Assembly: GCA_005772955.1 (NCBI GenBank)
Contig: SXID01000028.1
Span: forward strand, 1 to 52,178
Direction of reading: 5' to 3'
DNA length: 52,178 nucleotides
Source: Planctomycetia bacterium
GTDB taxonomy: Bacteria; Planctomycetota; Planctomycetia; Gemmatales; Gemmataceae
Shown: positions 17,248 through 24,963 of the stretch, piece after piece
Layout of the letters: the number at the start of each line of letters is the position of its first letter
Position numbering within the stretch: position 1 is the stretch's first letter
Position numbers and translations under genes: made by a program
The notes under the pieces: generated by a model
What the model was told of the DNA's origin: nothing
What the model saw: the letters and a program-made list of their open reading frames with translations, nothing else
Database searches by the model: none

Positions 17248-18627
17248 TCACCGGGATTCGGCGCCGCACGAGAGATACCGCAGCAGCCCCGTTACGGCGC
17301 ATGCGGTTGCGTCGATTCGTAGGTTTCCGTCGGTCGGTGTCAGGTAGAACGCGCCCAGCAGCATCTTGGCGCGGAAGTTGTCCTCGAAATGGCGTGTGTT
17401 CGTTTCGAGGAACTGCAACCCGCAGAGGAACTGCACCGCGTCTCCCAAAGCCGGGCGGTACTTCGCCTCGCGCGTGAGATCGCCGGTGACGCGTGTGAGG
17501 TGGTACGCGCACGCGAGGCTCTGCACGTGGCGTCCGGTATCGGCCGCGCCAGGCGGCGCGTCGGTCGTGCGGCCGTCCGCCACGGCGCGGAACCCGCCGG
17601 CCCACTGCGGCGTTCGCTGGTCGTTCGCGCCGATCTGAAGGGCGCAGAGCCAGTCGTTCATCTCGAACGCCGCGGTCGCGGCCTCGGGCAGTTTGGTCTG
17701 GAAGTAGAGTTCGGTCGCGGCCGGCGTCAGTGTGACGGCGAGCGTCGGGTGCGGCTTCGCGCGGAAAATCGCGTGATAGTGGGCGACGCCCTTCTTCACT
17801 GCGTCCTTCTTCCACTCGGCCGGGCGCACACGGTTACTCATTGCGAGTGCGTGTAGCGCGACGCCAGGGTATTCGTTCACGCCGGTCGGGTCGATCTTCG
17901 CGGGGTCGTCAACGGGGTCGTCGATGTAATGCACGGATCCGTCGATACGGCACTGGTTGCGGAGGAACGTACAGAGACGCTCCGCGTCGTCGAGGAGTTT
18001 GTCGCTTGCATTCGGGAGTTCGTAGATCGCGAGCGCGACGAGTGACGCGAACCCGACGCGGTTGCATACGAACGACATCTGTACTGGTAGGCGGCAGTTC
18101 GGGTCGTTCGCGTCGAGTTTCGTGGACGCGAGCAACGTGAGAACTGCCTGACTCGCGACGGCTGCGTGCTTCTGGTCGCCGCTGAACTTCGCTGCCTGCG
18201 CGAGAGCGCGCACGGCTTGTGCCTGCCGAAGGTCGTGGTCGCCACTCATTGGTTGGCGGAGTGCGGGCAGGTAGCCGTACAGGAACCGGCCGTGTGGCTG
18301 GTTCATTGCGGTCATCCAGTTGGCCCCCATCAGCGACGCACGCACCGCGAACTGCGTGACCTGCGGATACACTTCGAGTCGATCGAACTTGCTGAGCGGT
18401 GTTTCGCCCGGCGCGGCCGGTATCGCAATGGCGCCCGTCGCGGTGGGGAAGGGGAGCGGCTTCGGCGGTGAAGGTGGTGCCGGTTCGCCCGGCGCGATCG
18501 GTGGGATTACTGGGAGTGTGACCGGCGGTGCGGGTGGTGTGAGTGGAGGTGCGATCGGCGGCTGTGCGGCGACCACGACCACGACGAGAAGAACCAGTAT
18601 CCCGGACGCGAAAAGTACCCGCTGCAT
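17248..18627 (-). CDS. Secreted hypothetical protein with a proline-rich linker and alpha-toroid-like domain
   Basis: 459 residues from the ATG at 18627, chosen because AGGAGGG lies upstream and a signal peptide follows at once (residues 1-21, ending VVVVAAQ). A Pro-rich segment (about 22-65) leads to a helical domain with repeated motifs such as RQAQAVRALAQAAKFSG, YIDDPVDDPAKIDPTGVNEYPGVALHALAMS and AYHLTRVTGD. This looks like the alpha/alpha-barrel or toroid folds of glycoside hydrolases, lyases and terpene-cyclase relatives, but I recognise no catalytic motif. The family is common in planctomycetes as unknown exported proteins. Its upstream neighbour on the same strand is rplU, with a palindrome between. 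Confidence 0.7.
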   Translation of the reverse strand: MQRVLFASGILVLLVVVVVAAQPPIAPPLTPPAPPVTLPVIPPIAPGEPAPPSPPKPLPFPTATGAIAIPAAPGETPLSKFDRLEVYPQVTQFAVRASLMGANWMTAMNQPHGRFLYGYLPALRQPMSGDHDLRQAQAVRALAQAAKFSGDQKHAAVASQAVLTLLASTKLDANDPNCRLPVQMSFVCNRVGFASLVALAIYELPNASDKLLDDAERLCTFLRNQCRIDGSVHYIDDPVDDPAKIDPTGVNEYPGVALHALAMSNRVRPAEWKKDAVKKGVAHYHAIFRAKPHPTLAVTLTPAATELYFQTKLPEAATAAFEMNDWLCALQIGANDQRTPQWAGGFRAVADGRTTDAPPGAADTGRHVQSLACAYHLTRVTGDLTREAKYRPALGDAVQFLCGLQFLETNTRHFEDNFRAKMLLGAFYLTPTDGNLRIDATACAVTGLLRYLSCGAESR

Positions 18628-18700
18628 GGCTGTGCCCTCCTGGCAACGACCCACGAAAGCGGTACTGTAAACGAACCCGCCGCCAGCACGCAATGCGAAA

Positions 18701-18760
18701 GAAGCCGCTCGCAACTTCGCAAGCCGGCGCATTGCGCCGCGCGAAGCCGCGAGCGGCTTC
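18701..18760. repeat. Palindromic intergenic element, family A, copy 2
   Basis: Outer arms of 20 nt (18701-18720 and 18741-18760) pair with two mismatches, and an inner hairpin GGCGC-ATT-GCGCC fills the centre. The right arm carries a variant of the family core (GAAGCCGC then GAGCGGCTTC). The element begins 23 bp past the rplU stop. Confidence 0.7.
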
Positions 18761-18782
18761 AAGCATCGACACCTTCAGGTGT

Positions 18783-19145
18783 TCAACTCGTCGGGGCCGT
18801 CGCGGGCTTCGGTGTTTCCGGCGGCGTGGCCTCGCCCGCACCCAGGATGTGCGTGATTTTCACTCGCACGTGCGGCTGGGTGTGGCCCTTCAGCCGGCGC
18901 GACGCCTTGCGGCGGCGGAACTTCTGCGTGATCGTCTTGACTCGCGGGAAGTCCACGACCTCGGCCAGAACCCGCGCGCCCTCGACGAGGGGCCGCCCGA
19001 TCAGCGTGTCGGTTCCGGTCGAGAGGAGCAACACCTTGCTCAGTTCGAGCCGCGCACCGAGTTCGATCTCGCGGTGATCGATCACGACCGTGGCGCCCGT
19101 CTCGACGCGGTATTGCCGCGAGCCGTCTGTGAAAATCGCGTACAT
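18783..19145 (-). CDS. rplU: 50S ribosomal protein L21
   Basis: A 120-residue L21 homologue, which binds 23S rRNA in the large subunit. It starts MYAIFTDGSRQYRV, close to the family norm, and has GRPLVEGARVLAEVVDFPRV and KFRRRKASRRLKGHTQPHVRVKI, the basic rRNA-contact tail. A Pro/Thr/Ala-rich extension follows (EATPPETPKPATAPTS), longer than in E. coli. The usual partner rpmA (L27) is not beside it: the next gene downstream is the secreted protein. There is no strong Shine-Dalgarno sequence. Confidence 0.96.
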   Translation of the reverse strand: MYAIFTDGSRQYRVETGATVVIDHREIELGARLELSKVLLLSTGTDTLIGRPLVEGARVLAEVVDFPRVKTITQKFRRRKASRRLKGHTQPHVRVKITHILGAGEATPPETPKPATAPTS

Positions 19146-19265
19146 GAGAACTCAACCCAATGCGGAATGCGGAACGCACAAGCTGAAGAAATTCATGATA
19201 TGGGAGCGGCAATTGCGCGACCACCCCAGGGCGGTCCGTGTTTCGCATTGCGTAGTCGCATTGTT

Positions 19266-19347
19266 GAAGCACCCAGCCTGCTGACGCAGGCGGTTCGACG
19301 GGATGGGCTTTCGGTCGAACCGCCTGCGTCAGCAGGCTGGGTGCTTC
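19266..19347. repeat. Long perfect palindrome, 34-bp arms (family C)
   Basis: Arms 19266-19299 and 19314-19347 are exact reverse complements over 34 bp, separated by 14 bp. The arms contain CAGCCTGCTGACGCAGG and CGGTTCGAC. It lies between the divergent rplU and lipoprotein genes, about 120 and 155 bp from their starts, unlike the other palindromes here, which follow stop codons. Perfect arms suggest recent insertion or strong selection. Confidence 0.85.
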
Positions 19348-19415
19348 CCAACCCAAATTGCCAACCGTGAAACACGCAACGGCCCTGGTGATCACCCGGC
19401 TTCGCGAAACTCGTC

Positions 19416-19443
19416 TCGACACGTGGGTGCCTTCTGTTATACC
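19416..19443 (+). promoter_or_regulatory. Promoter for the lipoprotein gene
   Basis: TCGACA (19416-19421, five of six to TTGACA), a 16-bp spacer and TATACC (19438-19443) preceded by TGT, an extended -10. The predicted start is near 19450, leaving about a 50-nt leader to the ATG at 19502. Confidence 0.45.
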
Positions 19444-19501
19444 CCGCAAGGTTCCGACGACTTCGGGGGAAGGCGCGCGCGAACACTTTGGGGGAACAAT
19501 C

Positions 19502-20044
19502 ATGCAGCGGTTCGGGGCGTTCGCATTAGTAGCGGCGATGACCGCGGCGGGCGGGTGCGCGTCGTCGGCCAGGTACATCGAGAAGAAGGACGATTCGGGC
19601 ATCGTCGCGGTGCGAGACAACTCTGGCGATTCGTGGAGCAACCGCCGCGCGGCGATTGAACTGATCGAGAAGCACGTTGGGCCCGGTTACGAAATCCTCG
19701 ACGAGCGAACGGTCGCGATCGGGCGCACGGCGCGGAATTCGCTGCCCGAAACCAACGAGACGCTGAACCCGCGGAACGCGGCGTCGCCCGCCAAGCGCCC
19801 GATAGGTCCCGCCGCGACCGTGCAACATGACGCCACGGAATACCGCATCACGTACCGGAAGAACGCGGCCTGGCCGGCTCCCCGCGAGCTTGGCTCACAG
19901 GAGGAACCCGGACTGGCGCCGGTCGGCGGCACGACGGAGCAGACGCAGTACCCGGCGGTTGTGCAACCGGCGGGGGGCACGACATCGGTGTTCAACCGTA
20001 ACTCCGTGCGTCCCGCGAGTGGCGGTGCCGACTGCAATCACTGA
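19502..20044 (+). CDS. Predicted lipoprotein, 180 residues
   Basis: The ATG at 19502 follows TTTGGGGGAAC and opens on a lipoprotein signal ending AAGGCASS. The mature part has a conserved-looking first half (GIVAVRDNSGDSWSNRRAAI then ELIEKHVGPGYEILDE) and a low-complexity Pro/Gly/Thr tail. The pattern near GPGYEILDER resembles small planctomycete envelope proteins, but I cannot name a family. It is the first gene of the plus-strand run leading to galT, with 56 bp to the galT ATG; the shared strand suggests co-transcription. Confidence 0.72.
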   Translation: MQRFGAFALVAAMTAAGGCASSARYIEKKDDSGIVAVRDNSGDSWSNRRAAIELIEKHVGPGYEILDERTVAIGRTARNSLPETNETLNPRNAASPAKRPIGPAATVQHDATEYRITYRKNAAWPAPRELGSQEEPGLAPVGGTTEQTQYPAVVQPAGGTTSVFNRNSVRPASGGADCNH

Positions 20045-20100
20045 CAATTCAAGTGACGGGTGCGGTCGCGCCCGAATCGGATGCTGAACAGGATCGCCTC

Positions 20101-21210
20101 ATGAGTGATGAACCCGAACTGCGCCGCGACCCGGTAAGCGGTCGGTGGGTGGTGATCGCGCCGGAGCGAGCGCGGCGGCCAATTGCCTTCAGCGACCACG
20201 CGCCGAGGCACAGGACGAGTGGCGACAGCCGCCCGTGCCCGTTCTGTGCTGGTGCGGAGGCCGAGACGCCCAACGAGGTCTACGCAATTCGTGATCCTGG
20301 CAGCCTCCCAAATGGCCCGGGGTGGCAACTCCGCGTAGTGCCGAACATGTACCCAGCCATGCGGCCCAACGCGACTGCCGCGTCGCCGGTCCACACTCCC
20401 GGGCTGATGAGCGGAACGGTTCGCGCCGCAATCGAAGAGATTGGGAAAGGCCAATACCTGCTACGTGGTGCGCCGGACGAGTTCCCGCTTTTTAACAGTG
20501 CGCCCGCGGCCGGATTCGCGGAAGTGCTGATTGACTGCCCCGACCACATCGACGACCCCACCAAACTAACCGACGACCAGTTCGCGGACGTGCTGCTTTC
20601 ATACCGCGAACGGCTGCTCACGCTGTCCGCCGACCCTCGGCTGGCGCACGTCGCGGTCTTCAAGAACGTCGGCGCGGAGGCGGGCGCGTCGCTTGCGCAC
20701 ACACATTCGCAGATCATCGCCACGCCGATCGTGCCCATACTGATGCACGCGGAACTGACGTGTGCGGAAGCATATACCGCGAGGTGCGGCCGGTGCGTGT
20801 TCTGCGACTTGATCGAGAAAGACCTGGCGGAGAGTTTGCGCGTCGTGGCGCGGTCCGAGAACTTCGTCGCCGTGATGGCGTTCGCGCCGCGTTTTGCCTA
20901 CGAGATGTGGGTGCTTCCCATCGCGCACGAAGCACGCTACGAGTCCCTGAGCGAGACCGCCGCGACGGAACTCGCGATCCTTCTGAAGCGTGTGCTTCGC
21001 GCGCTCGATGTGGTGCAGAACGCGCCAGCGTACAACTGGTTCCTACACACGACGCCACTGCACGCGGGCGTACCGGCGCATTACCACTGGCACCTCGAAA
21101 TCCTCCCGCGAACGGCGCGCCCGGCCGGTCTGGAGTGGGGCTACGGGTGCCACATCACCACTGTCGTGCCCGAACACGCGGCGAGTCAGTTGCGTGCCGC
21201 TATCATGTAA
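20101..21210 (+). CDS. galT: Galactose-1-phosphate uridylyltransferase
   Basis: HIT-superfamily enzyme of the Leloir pathway that swaps UMP between UDP-glucose and galactose-1-phosphate. With the ATG at 20101 the protein has 369 residues and begins SDEPELRRDPVSGRWVVIAPERA, the typical family N-terminus; a GTG at 20053 would add 16 residues. It shows CPFC (46-49), CGRCVFC, both likely zinc ligands, and HTHSQ (200-204) with the nucleophilic histidine. A second histidine cluster, HYHWHLEILPR, lies near the end. No galK or galE is adjacent, and nadD follows. Some bacterial members act on ADP-glucose or in capsule synthesis, so the sugar is not certain. Confidence 0.9.
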   Translation: MSDEPELRRDPVSGRWVVIAPERARRPIAFSDHAPRHRTSGDSRPCPFCAGAEAETPNEVYAIRDPGSLPNGPGWQLRVVPNMYPAMRPNATAASPVHTPGLMSGTVRAAIEEIGKGQYLLRGAPDEFPLFNSAPAAGFAEVLIDCPDHIDDPTKLTDDQFADVLLSYRERLLTLSADPRLAHVAVFKNVGAEAGASLAHTHSQIIATPIVPILMHAELTCAEAYTARCGRCVFCDLIEKDLAESLRVVARSENFVAVMAFAPRFAYEMWVLPIAHEARYESLSETAATELAILLKRVLRALDVVQNAPAYNWFLHTTPLHAGVPAHYHWHLEILPRTARPAGLEWGYGCHITTVVPEHAASQLRAAIM

Positions 21211-21222
21211 TCTGCCTCTTGC

Positions 21223-21266
21223 GCCGTTTGCGGCTTCGCGTATTTCCCCGCGAGTCCGCAATTGGC
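21223..21266. repeat. Palindromic intergenic element, family A, degenerate copy 4
   Basis: Arms of 18 nt (21223-21240 and 21249-21266) pair at 14 of 18 positions around an 8-nt loop. The left arm GCCGTTTGCGGCTTCGCG differs from the family core by one base. It begins 12 bp after the galT stop. Confidence 0.6.
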
Positions 21267-21296
21267 GGAATCCTTTGTTCTTTGTGGCCCCACGTC

Positions 21297-21905
21297 ATGC
21301 GTATCGGCATCTTTGGCGGCACATTCGACCCGGTTCACATCGGGCACCTGATCCTCGCGGAGCAGTGCCGCGTGCAGGCGAATCTCGATGAAGTGTGGTT
21401 CGTGCCGAGCTACACACCGCCGCACAAGGATAAGGGCGTGACGCGATTCGAGTCTCGCTGCGACATGCTCGAACTCGCCGTCGCCGGGCACGGTGCGTTC
21501 AAGATCGACCGCATCGAGAAGGAATTGCCGGAGCCGAGCTACACGGCTCGCACGCTCGGCGAACTTCACACGCGACACCCCGGTAACGAGTTCTTCCTGC
21601 TCCTCGGTTCGGACTGCCTCCCGGACTTGCCAGGGTGGTACGAACCGCGTCTCGTGCTTGAGCGTGCCGGATTGGTGGTGGCCCCGCGACCCGGCGTGAT
21701 GCTGTGGACCGCGGCTCGGCTCGCGAAGGCGCTCGGTGTGGCGGAAGACGCAGTGCGCGTGCGGTTCGTCGCGTGCCCGCCGATCGACCTCGCGAGCCGG
21801 GAGATTCGGCGCTCGGTCGCCGACGGTCTGAGCATCCGGTACATGGTTCCGCGTGCGGTGGAGGAGTATCTCCGCGAGCGCAAGCTCTACGCCCCGGGGA
21901 CGTGA
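21297..21905 (+). CDS. nadD: Nicotinate-nucleotide adenylyltransferase
   Basis: Makes deamido-NAD from nicotinate mononucleotide and ATP. The 202-residue protein opens with MRIGIFGGTFDPVHIGHLILA, the nucleotidyltransferase GGTFDPxHxGH signature, and ends with IDLASREIRRSVADG, corresponding to the ISSTxIR motif. VWFVPSYTPPHKD is the usual nicotinate-pocket segment. The start is confident from the motif position, although the ribosome-binding site is weak. It follows galT by 86 bp with a degenerate palindrome between. No rsfS or obg gene is beside it. Confidence 0.95.
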   Translation: MRIGIFGGTFDPVHIGHLILAEQCRVQANLDEVWFVPSYTPPHKDKGVTRFESRCDMLELAVAGHGAFKIDRIEKELPEPSYTARTLGELHTRHPGNEFFLLLGSDCLPDLPGWYEPRLVLERAGLVVAPRPGVMLWTAARLAKALGVAEDAVRVRFVACPPIDLASREIRRSVADGLSIRYMVPRAVEEYLRERKLYAPGT

Positions 21906-21906
21906 C

Positions 21907-22440
21907 GTGACGGAAGAAGAGTGGCTGACGTGCGACAAGCCTGAATTGATGGCGAACGAGGCGCTGAAATCGCTGCGGGCTAGCGACCGGACTTGTCGCT
22001 TGTTTGTCGCCGCATTCAGGGTGTGGCAGGCGAGCTGACTCCCCGTCGTCGAACGGGGACAACGTAGTGTTCTTCAACCGGGACGCTCAGCGCGCCGTTC
22101 GTGTGACAGTTGGCGGGTCAGCACCCGAGGGGCCGCTGCGACTTCACATCCGTCTCGGCAGCAATTGCAGCCGCACGTCAGCGTGCGTGCGAGCGCAAGA
22201 TCAAGCTCAAGGCGGAACTTGAATCGGCTTCCGCAATTCTTGCCGCGCGCTTTCGCGAGGTCTTCGGCAAGCCGTTCCGCCCGGTCGCGTTCTCACCGGA
22301 GTGGCGTAGTGACACCGCGGTGTCACTCACTCGCGGGATGTACGAGTCGCGCGACTTCGGCGTGATGCCCGTTCTGGCCGACGCGCGACAAGATGCTAGA
22401 TGCGATAACGAAGACGTGCCGAGCCACTACCGCGATACGA
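21907..22440 (+). pseudogene. Frameshifted Gemmata-family hypothetical gene
   Basis: Three pieces of one recalled Gemmata protein family lie in order but in different frames. The N-terminus TEEEWLTCDKPELM ... LRASDRTCRLF starts with GTG at 21907. A short middle part, FNRDAQRAVRV, is near 22070. The C-terminus REVFGKPFRPVAFSPEWRSD ... MYESRDFGVMPVLADA spans about 22255-22430. At least two frameshifts and some loss separate them, and the last piece stops next to the opposing gene's end. The intact family (TExEWLxCxDPxxML ... RLFAxACCRRIW ... FSPEWRTDTAV) is of unknown function and numerous in Gemmata genomes, so decay of one copy is unsurprising. Confidence 0.65.
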
Positions 22441-22447
22441 ACCAGGT

Positions 22448-24838
22448 TCACTTCGCCGGGAATTCGACCGTCACGCTCGCCTCGGATATGACCGCGTACT
22501 TGCCGTCTTGTAGCGCCGTGCCGCGAACCGTGACGGTTACCTCGCCGTCGAACTTTGCGTCTTTCGTGCAGGTGATTTTGAACACCGCGCTCGTCTGCCC
22601 AGGGGCGACGGTCACAGGCTCCGCCTTGAACATCCCGGCCAGTTCGTCCGGCAGTTTCAGTTCCAACTGAACCGGGACCGCAAGTTTCGCTGACCGCAGC
22701 ACCGCGACCGGAATCGCGCCGCTCTCTCCGGGCTTGATTGTCAACTCCGCGGGCGTGGACACCTTCAGAATTGACCCCTCGATCGACATCGTGATGCGCC
22801 CGCTCATCGGGGTAACGAGGTAACGCGTCCTGCCCTTCGCGTCGGGCACCTTTACGACCCCGATCAGTTCCATGCGTGAGGTTCGGGTGGTTTCGAGCCA
22901 TTCGGGCATGAAGCACGGATAAAACGCCCGGTCCACACCGGCTGGAACGATCATGTCCGGTCCGGTGATTCCCTGCCTCTGGTAGGATTGCGCCGCGGAC
23001 ATCTGGAGGCTGACTTCGCCCGCGAAGTCGTTGATGCGTTCCAGCGTGACTTCGGCAGGGTGTGTGCTCCCGCGGTGCACCTTCCGCCCGCCGTCGGCTT
23101 CGACCGCGACCAGCTTCAACCGCGGCGTCAGAGTAACTGCGAGAAGAATCGAAGCGGTTCGTTCTTCATCCGGGAATCGCACCGCTTGGTTGCCCACTAT
23201 TGGTGCGATCGCCTGCCGCGTGACGCCCTCGGCCGTGCCGGTGACGGCCAGGATAGTGGCGATGGCCGGGGCGGTTTCGGCGCCCGTGAGCGTGATCTTC
23301 AGTTCCGCTGCGGTCGCGGGGATGACGAGGTTCGGCGGCGCGGTCACGCCTTCGGGAAGCCCTGATATGGTCAGTGCGATTGGCTCCTTCATTCCGCCTT
23401 TGCGGACGACCCGAACCACCAAATCGGCCGTCCCGCCGAGCGGCACGTTCAGCCGAGCAACGGTAGACAGTGCGAAGCCGGGGACAACTTTCTCCGCAGT
23501 CAGTCGGTACACCGCGGCGCGTGTGCCGGCTTTACCAGATAGATCGGTCACGATCACAGTGAACACGCCATCGGCGGGCAGCGTGAACGTGAGACCTGCG
23601 TCGGTGGTGCCGGGTAGGTCGTCGTTGCGAATGAGTTCCTTGCCGGTCGCGTCGGCTACGGCGATCGACAGGTCGAGCGGCGAACCGAACCGCCGCGCCT
23701 CCGCCATCAGGTTCCACACGTCTCCCTTCTTGCCTTCACACGTGAAGCGTGCATCCGTCGTCTGAGCGAGCACGCCGGTGACCGCGGCCGGCAGCATGAA
23801 TGAACCCGGTTTCGCGGGTGCGACCGTCTCGGTGGCGTCGCTGAGCTGAATGTCGAACGCGGGAGTCGTGCCGAATGGGGTGTCGAGGCGGTACGCGAGA
23901 TCGTACTTCTTGGGGTCGGCCGGGAACGTGACCTTGCGCGTCACGGATTCGAGCATCGGCTTTCCAGTCGTCAAGCCATAACCAACGAACTCGACGTCGC
24001 GCGTTTCGCCGCGTTTGCCGACCGCAGGAACGGTCGCCACCACGCGCGGCCCGGCGGTGAGTGCGAGCCGGTAGACGAACGAGCGGTCGCCACGGAAATC
24101 GAGGTCGTGGACGTTCACCGTGTACTCGGTGTTCGCGGTCGCCCAGAAGGTGACGGCGAGGTCGTGGCCGTCGGTATCGACAGCGTCCGCGACTACCTGT
24201 CCGCGGGGGTCGCGGACTGCGATCGCGGCGTTCATGTTCACGCCGAGGCGTCGGGCGAATACGTCGAGCGTGACTGGCCCGTCCTTCGCGACCGAGAACC
24301 GGTAGCGGTCCACTTCTTCGATGCGCGATAGCCGGCCGTTGACCGTGACCGGCAGCGCCGGGAGCTTCTGCGGCACTTTCGCCGCGCGATCCTCGGTTAC
24401 CTCTGGTTCGGTGCCGACCCAAAAGATGCCGGTCTTGAGGCCGGCACCGCTCGCACCGGCCACGGCCCACCGTACCGGTCCGGGCGGGAGGTCTGCGGGG
24501 AGCGTGAGTTTCGCGGGCTGTTCGCGTGGGAGTAGCAGCGCGTTCTGGGTGCTCTTCGCGCCGAACCAGTACGGCGGCGGCGGAACCATGACCGGCCCCG
24601 GCTCACCGGTGGTCTTCAGCGTGGCGCGTGAGTCGAGGACGAAGAACTGCAAGTCCGGGGTCCAGTCGTATCCGCCGAGGTGGACATCGACTGTCGAACC
24701 GGCCTTGCCGCCAGAGGGGTAGACATAGCCCGGTTCGGGCGCCTTCAGGTCGCCGTTCTTCTTCTTCTTTTGTGCGTGGGCAGGTGAAGGGGCGAAAAAC
24801 GTGAGTGCGAGAACCACGGGGACGATGGGAAGGCGCAT
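22448..24838 (-). CDS. Large secreted protein with prepeptidase-type (PPC-like) beta domains
   Basis: A 796-residue exported protein with a signal peptide (residues 1-22, ending SPAHAQ) and a KKKK stretch. It is almost entirely beta-sandwich-like. It has a GGKAGSTVDVHLGGYDW start, a segment VDRYRFSVAKDGPVTLDVFA typical of bacterial prepeptidase C-terminal (PPC) domains, a second such segment near FTCEGKKGDVWNLMAEARRF and a C-terminal region with LTIKPGESGAIPVAV. No protease catalytic motif is seen. It lies downstream of a PSD1-type cytochrome gene and a DUF1501 gene on the same strand, a three-gene arrangement common in planctomycetes. A carbohydrate-binding or surface role is possible, but no function is known to me. 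Confidence 0.8.
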   Translation of the reverse strand: MRLPIVPVVLALTFFAPSPAHAQKKKKNGDLKAPEPGYVYPSGGKAGSTVDVHLGGYDWTPDLQFFVLDSRATLKTTGEPGPVMVPPPPYWFGAKSTQNALLLPREQPAKLTLPADLPPGPVRWAVAGASGAGLKTGIFWVGTEPEVTEDRAAKVPQKLPALPVTVNGRLSRIEEVDRYRFSVAKDGPVTLDVFARRLGVNMNAAIAVRDPRGQVVADAVDTDGHDLAVTFWATANTEYTVNVHDLDFRGDRSFVYRLALTAGPRVVATVPAVGKRGETRDVEFVGYGLTTGKPMLESVTRKVTFPADPKKYDLAYRLDTPFGTTPAFDIQLSDATETVAPAKPGSFMLPAAVTGVLAQTTDARFTCEGKKGDVWNLMAEARRFGSPLDLSIAVADATGKELIRNDDLPGTTDAGLTFTLPADGVFTVIVTDLSGKAGTRAAVYRLTAEKVVPGFALSTVARLNVPLGGTADLVVRVVRKGGMKEPIALTISGLPEGVTAPPNLVIPATAAELKITLTGAETAPAIATILAVTGTAEGVTRQAIAPIVGNQAVRFPDEERTASILLAVTLTPRLKLVAVEADGGRKVHRGSTHPAEVTLERINDFAGEVSLQMSAAQSYQRQGITGPDMIVPAGVDRAFYPCFMPEWLETTRTSRMELIGVVKVPDAKGRTRYLVTPMSGRITMSIEGSILKVSTPAELTIKPGESGAIPVAVLRSAKLAVPVQLELKLPDELAGMFKAEPVTVAPGQTSAVFKITCTKDAKFDGEVTVTVRGTALQDGKYAVISEASVTVEFPAK

Positions 24839-24888
24839 GGCAGTAGTGTTCTCTTGAAGTGCTTTGATGGCCCACGTCTGGCACGGTT

Positions 24889-24945
24889 AGCGTCGGCCCC
24901 GGAGGGGCCAGCGGCGAAATGCGTGGCCCCTCCGGGGCCGACGCT
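24889..24945. repeat. Palindromic intergenic element, family B, copy 1
   Basis: Arms of 22 nt (24889-24910 and 24924-24945) are perfect reverse complements around 13 bp. The arm begins AGCGTCGGCCCCG. It lies 19 bp after the stop of the DUF1501 gene. Confidence 0.8.
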
Positions 24946-24963
24946 TAGCCTGTTCTGGGCGCC

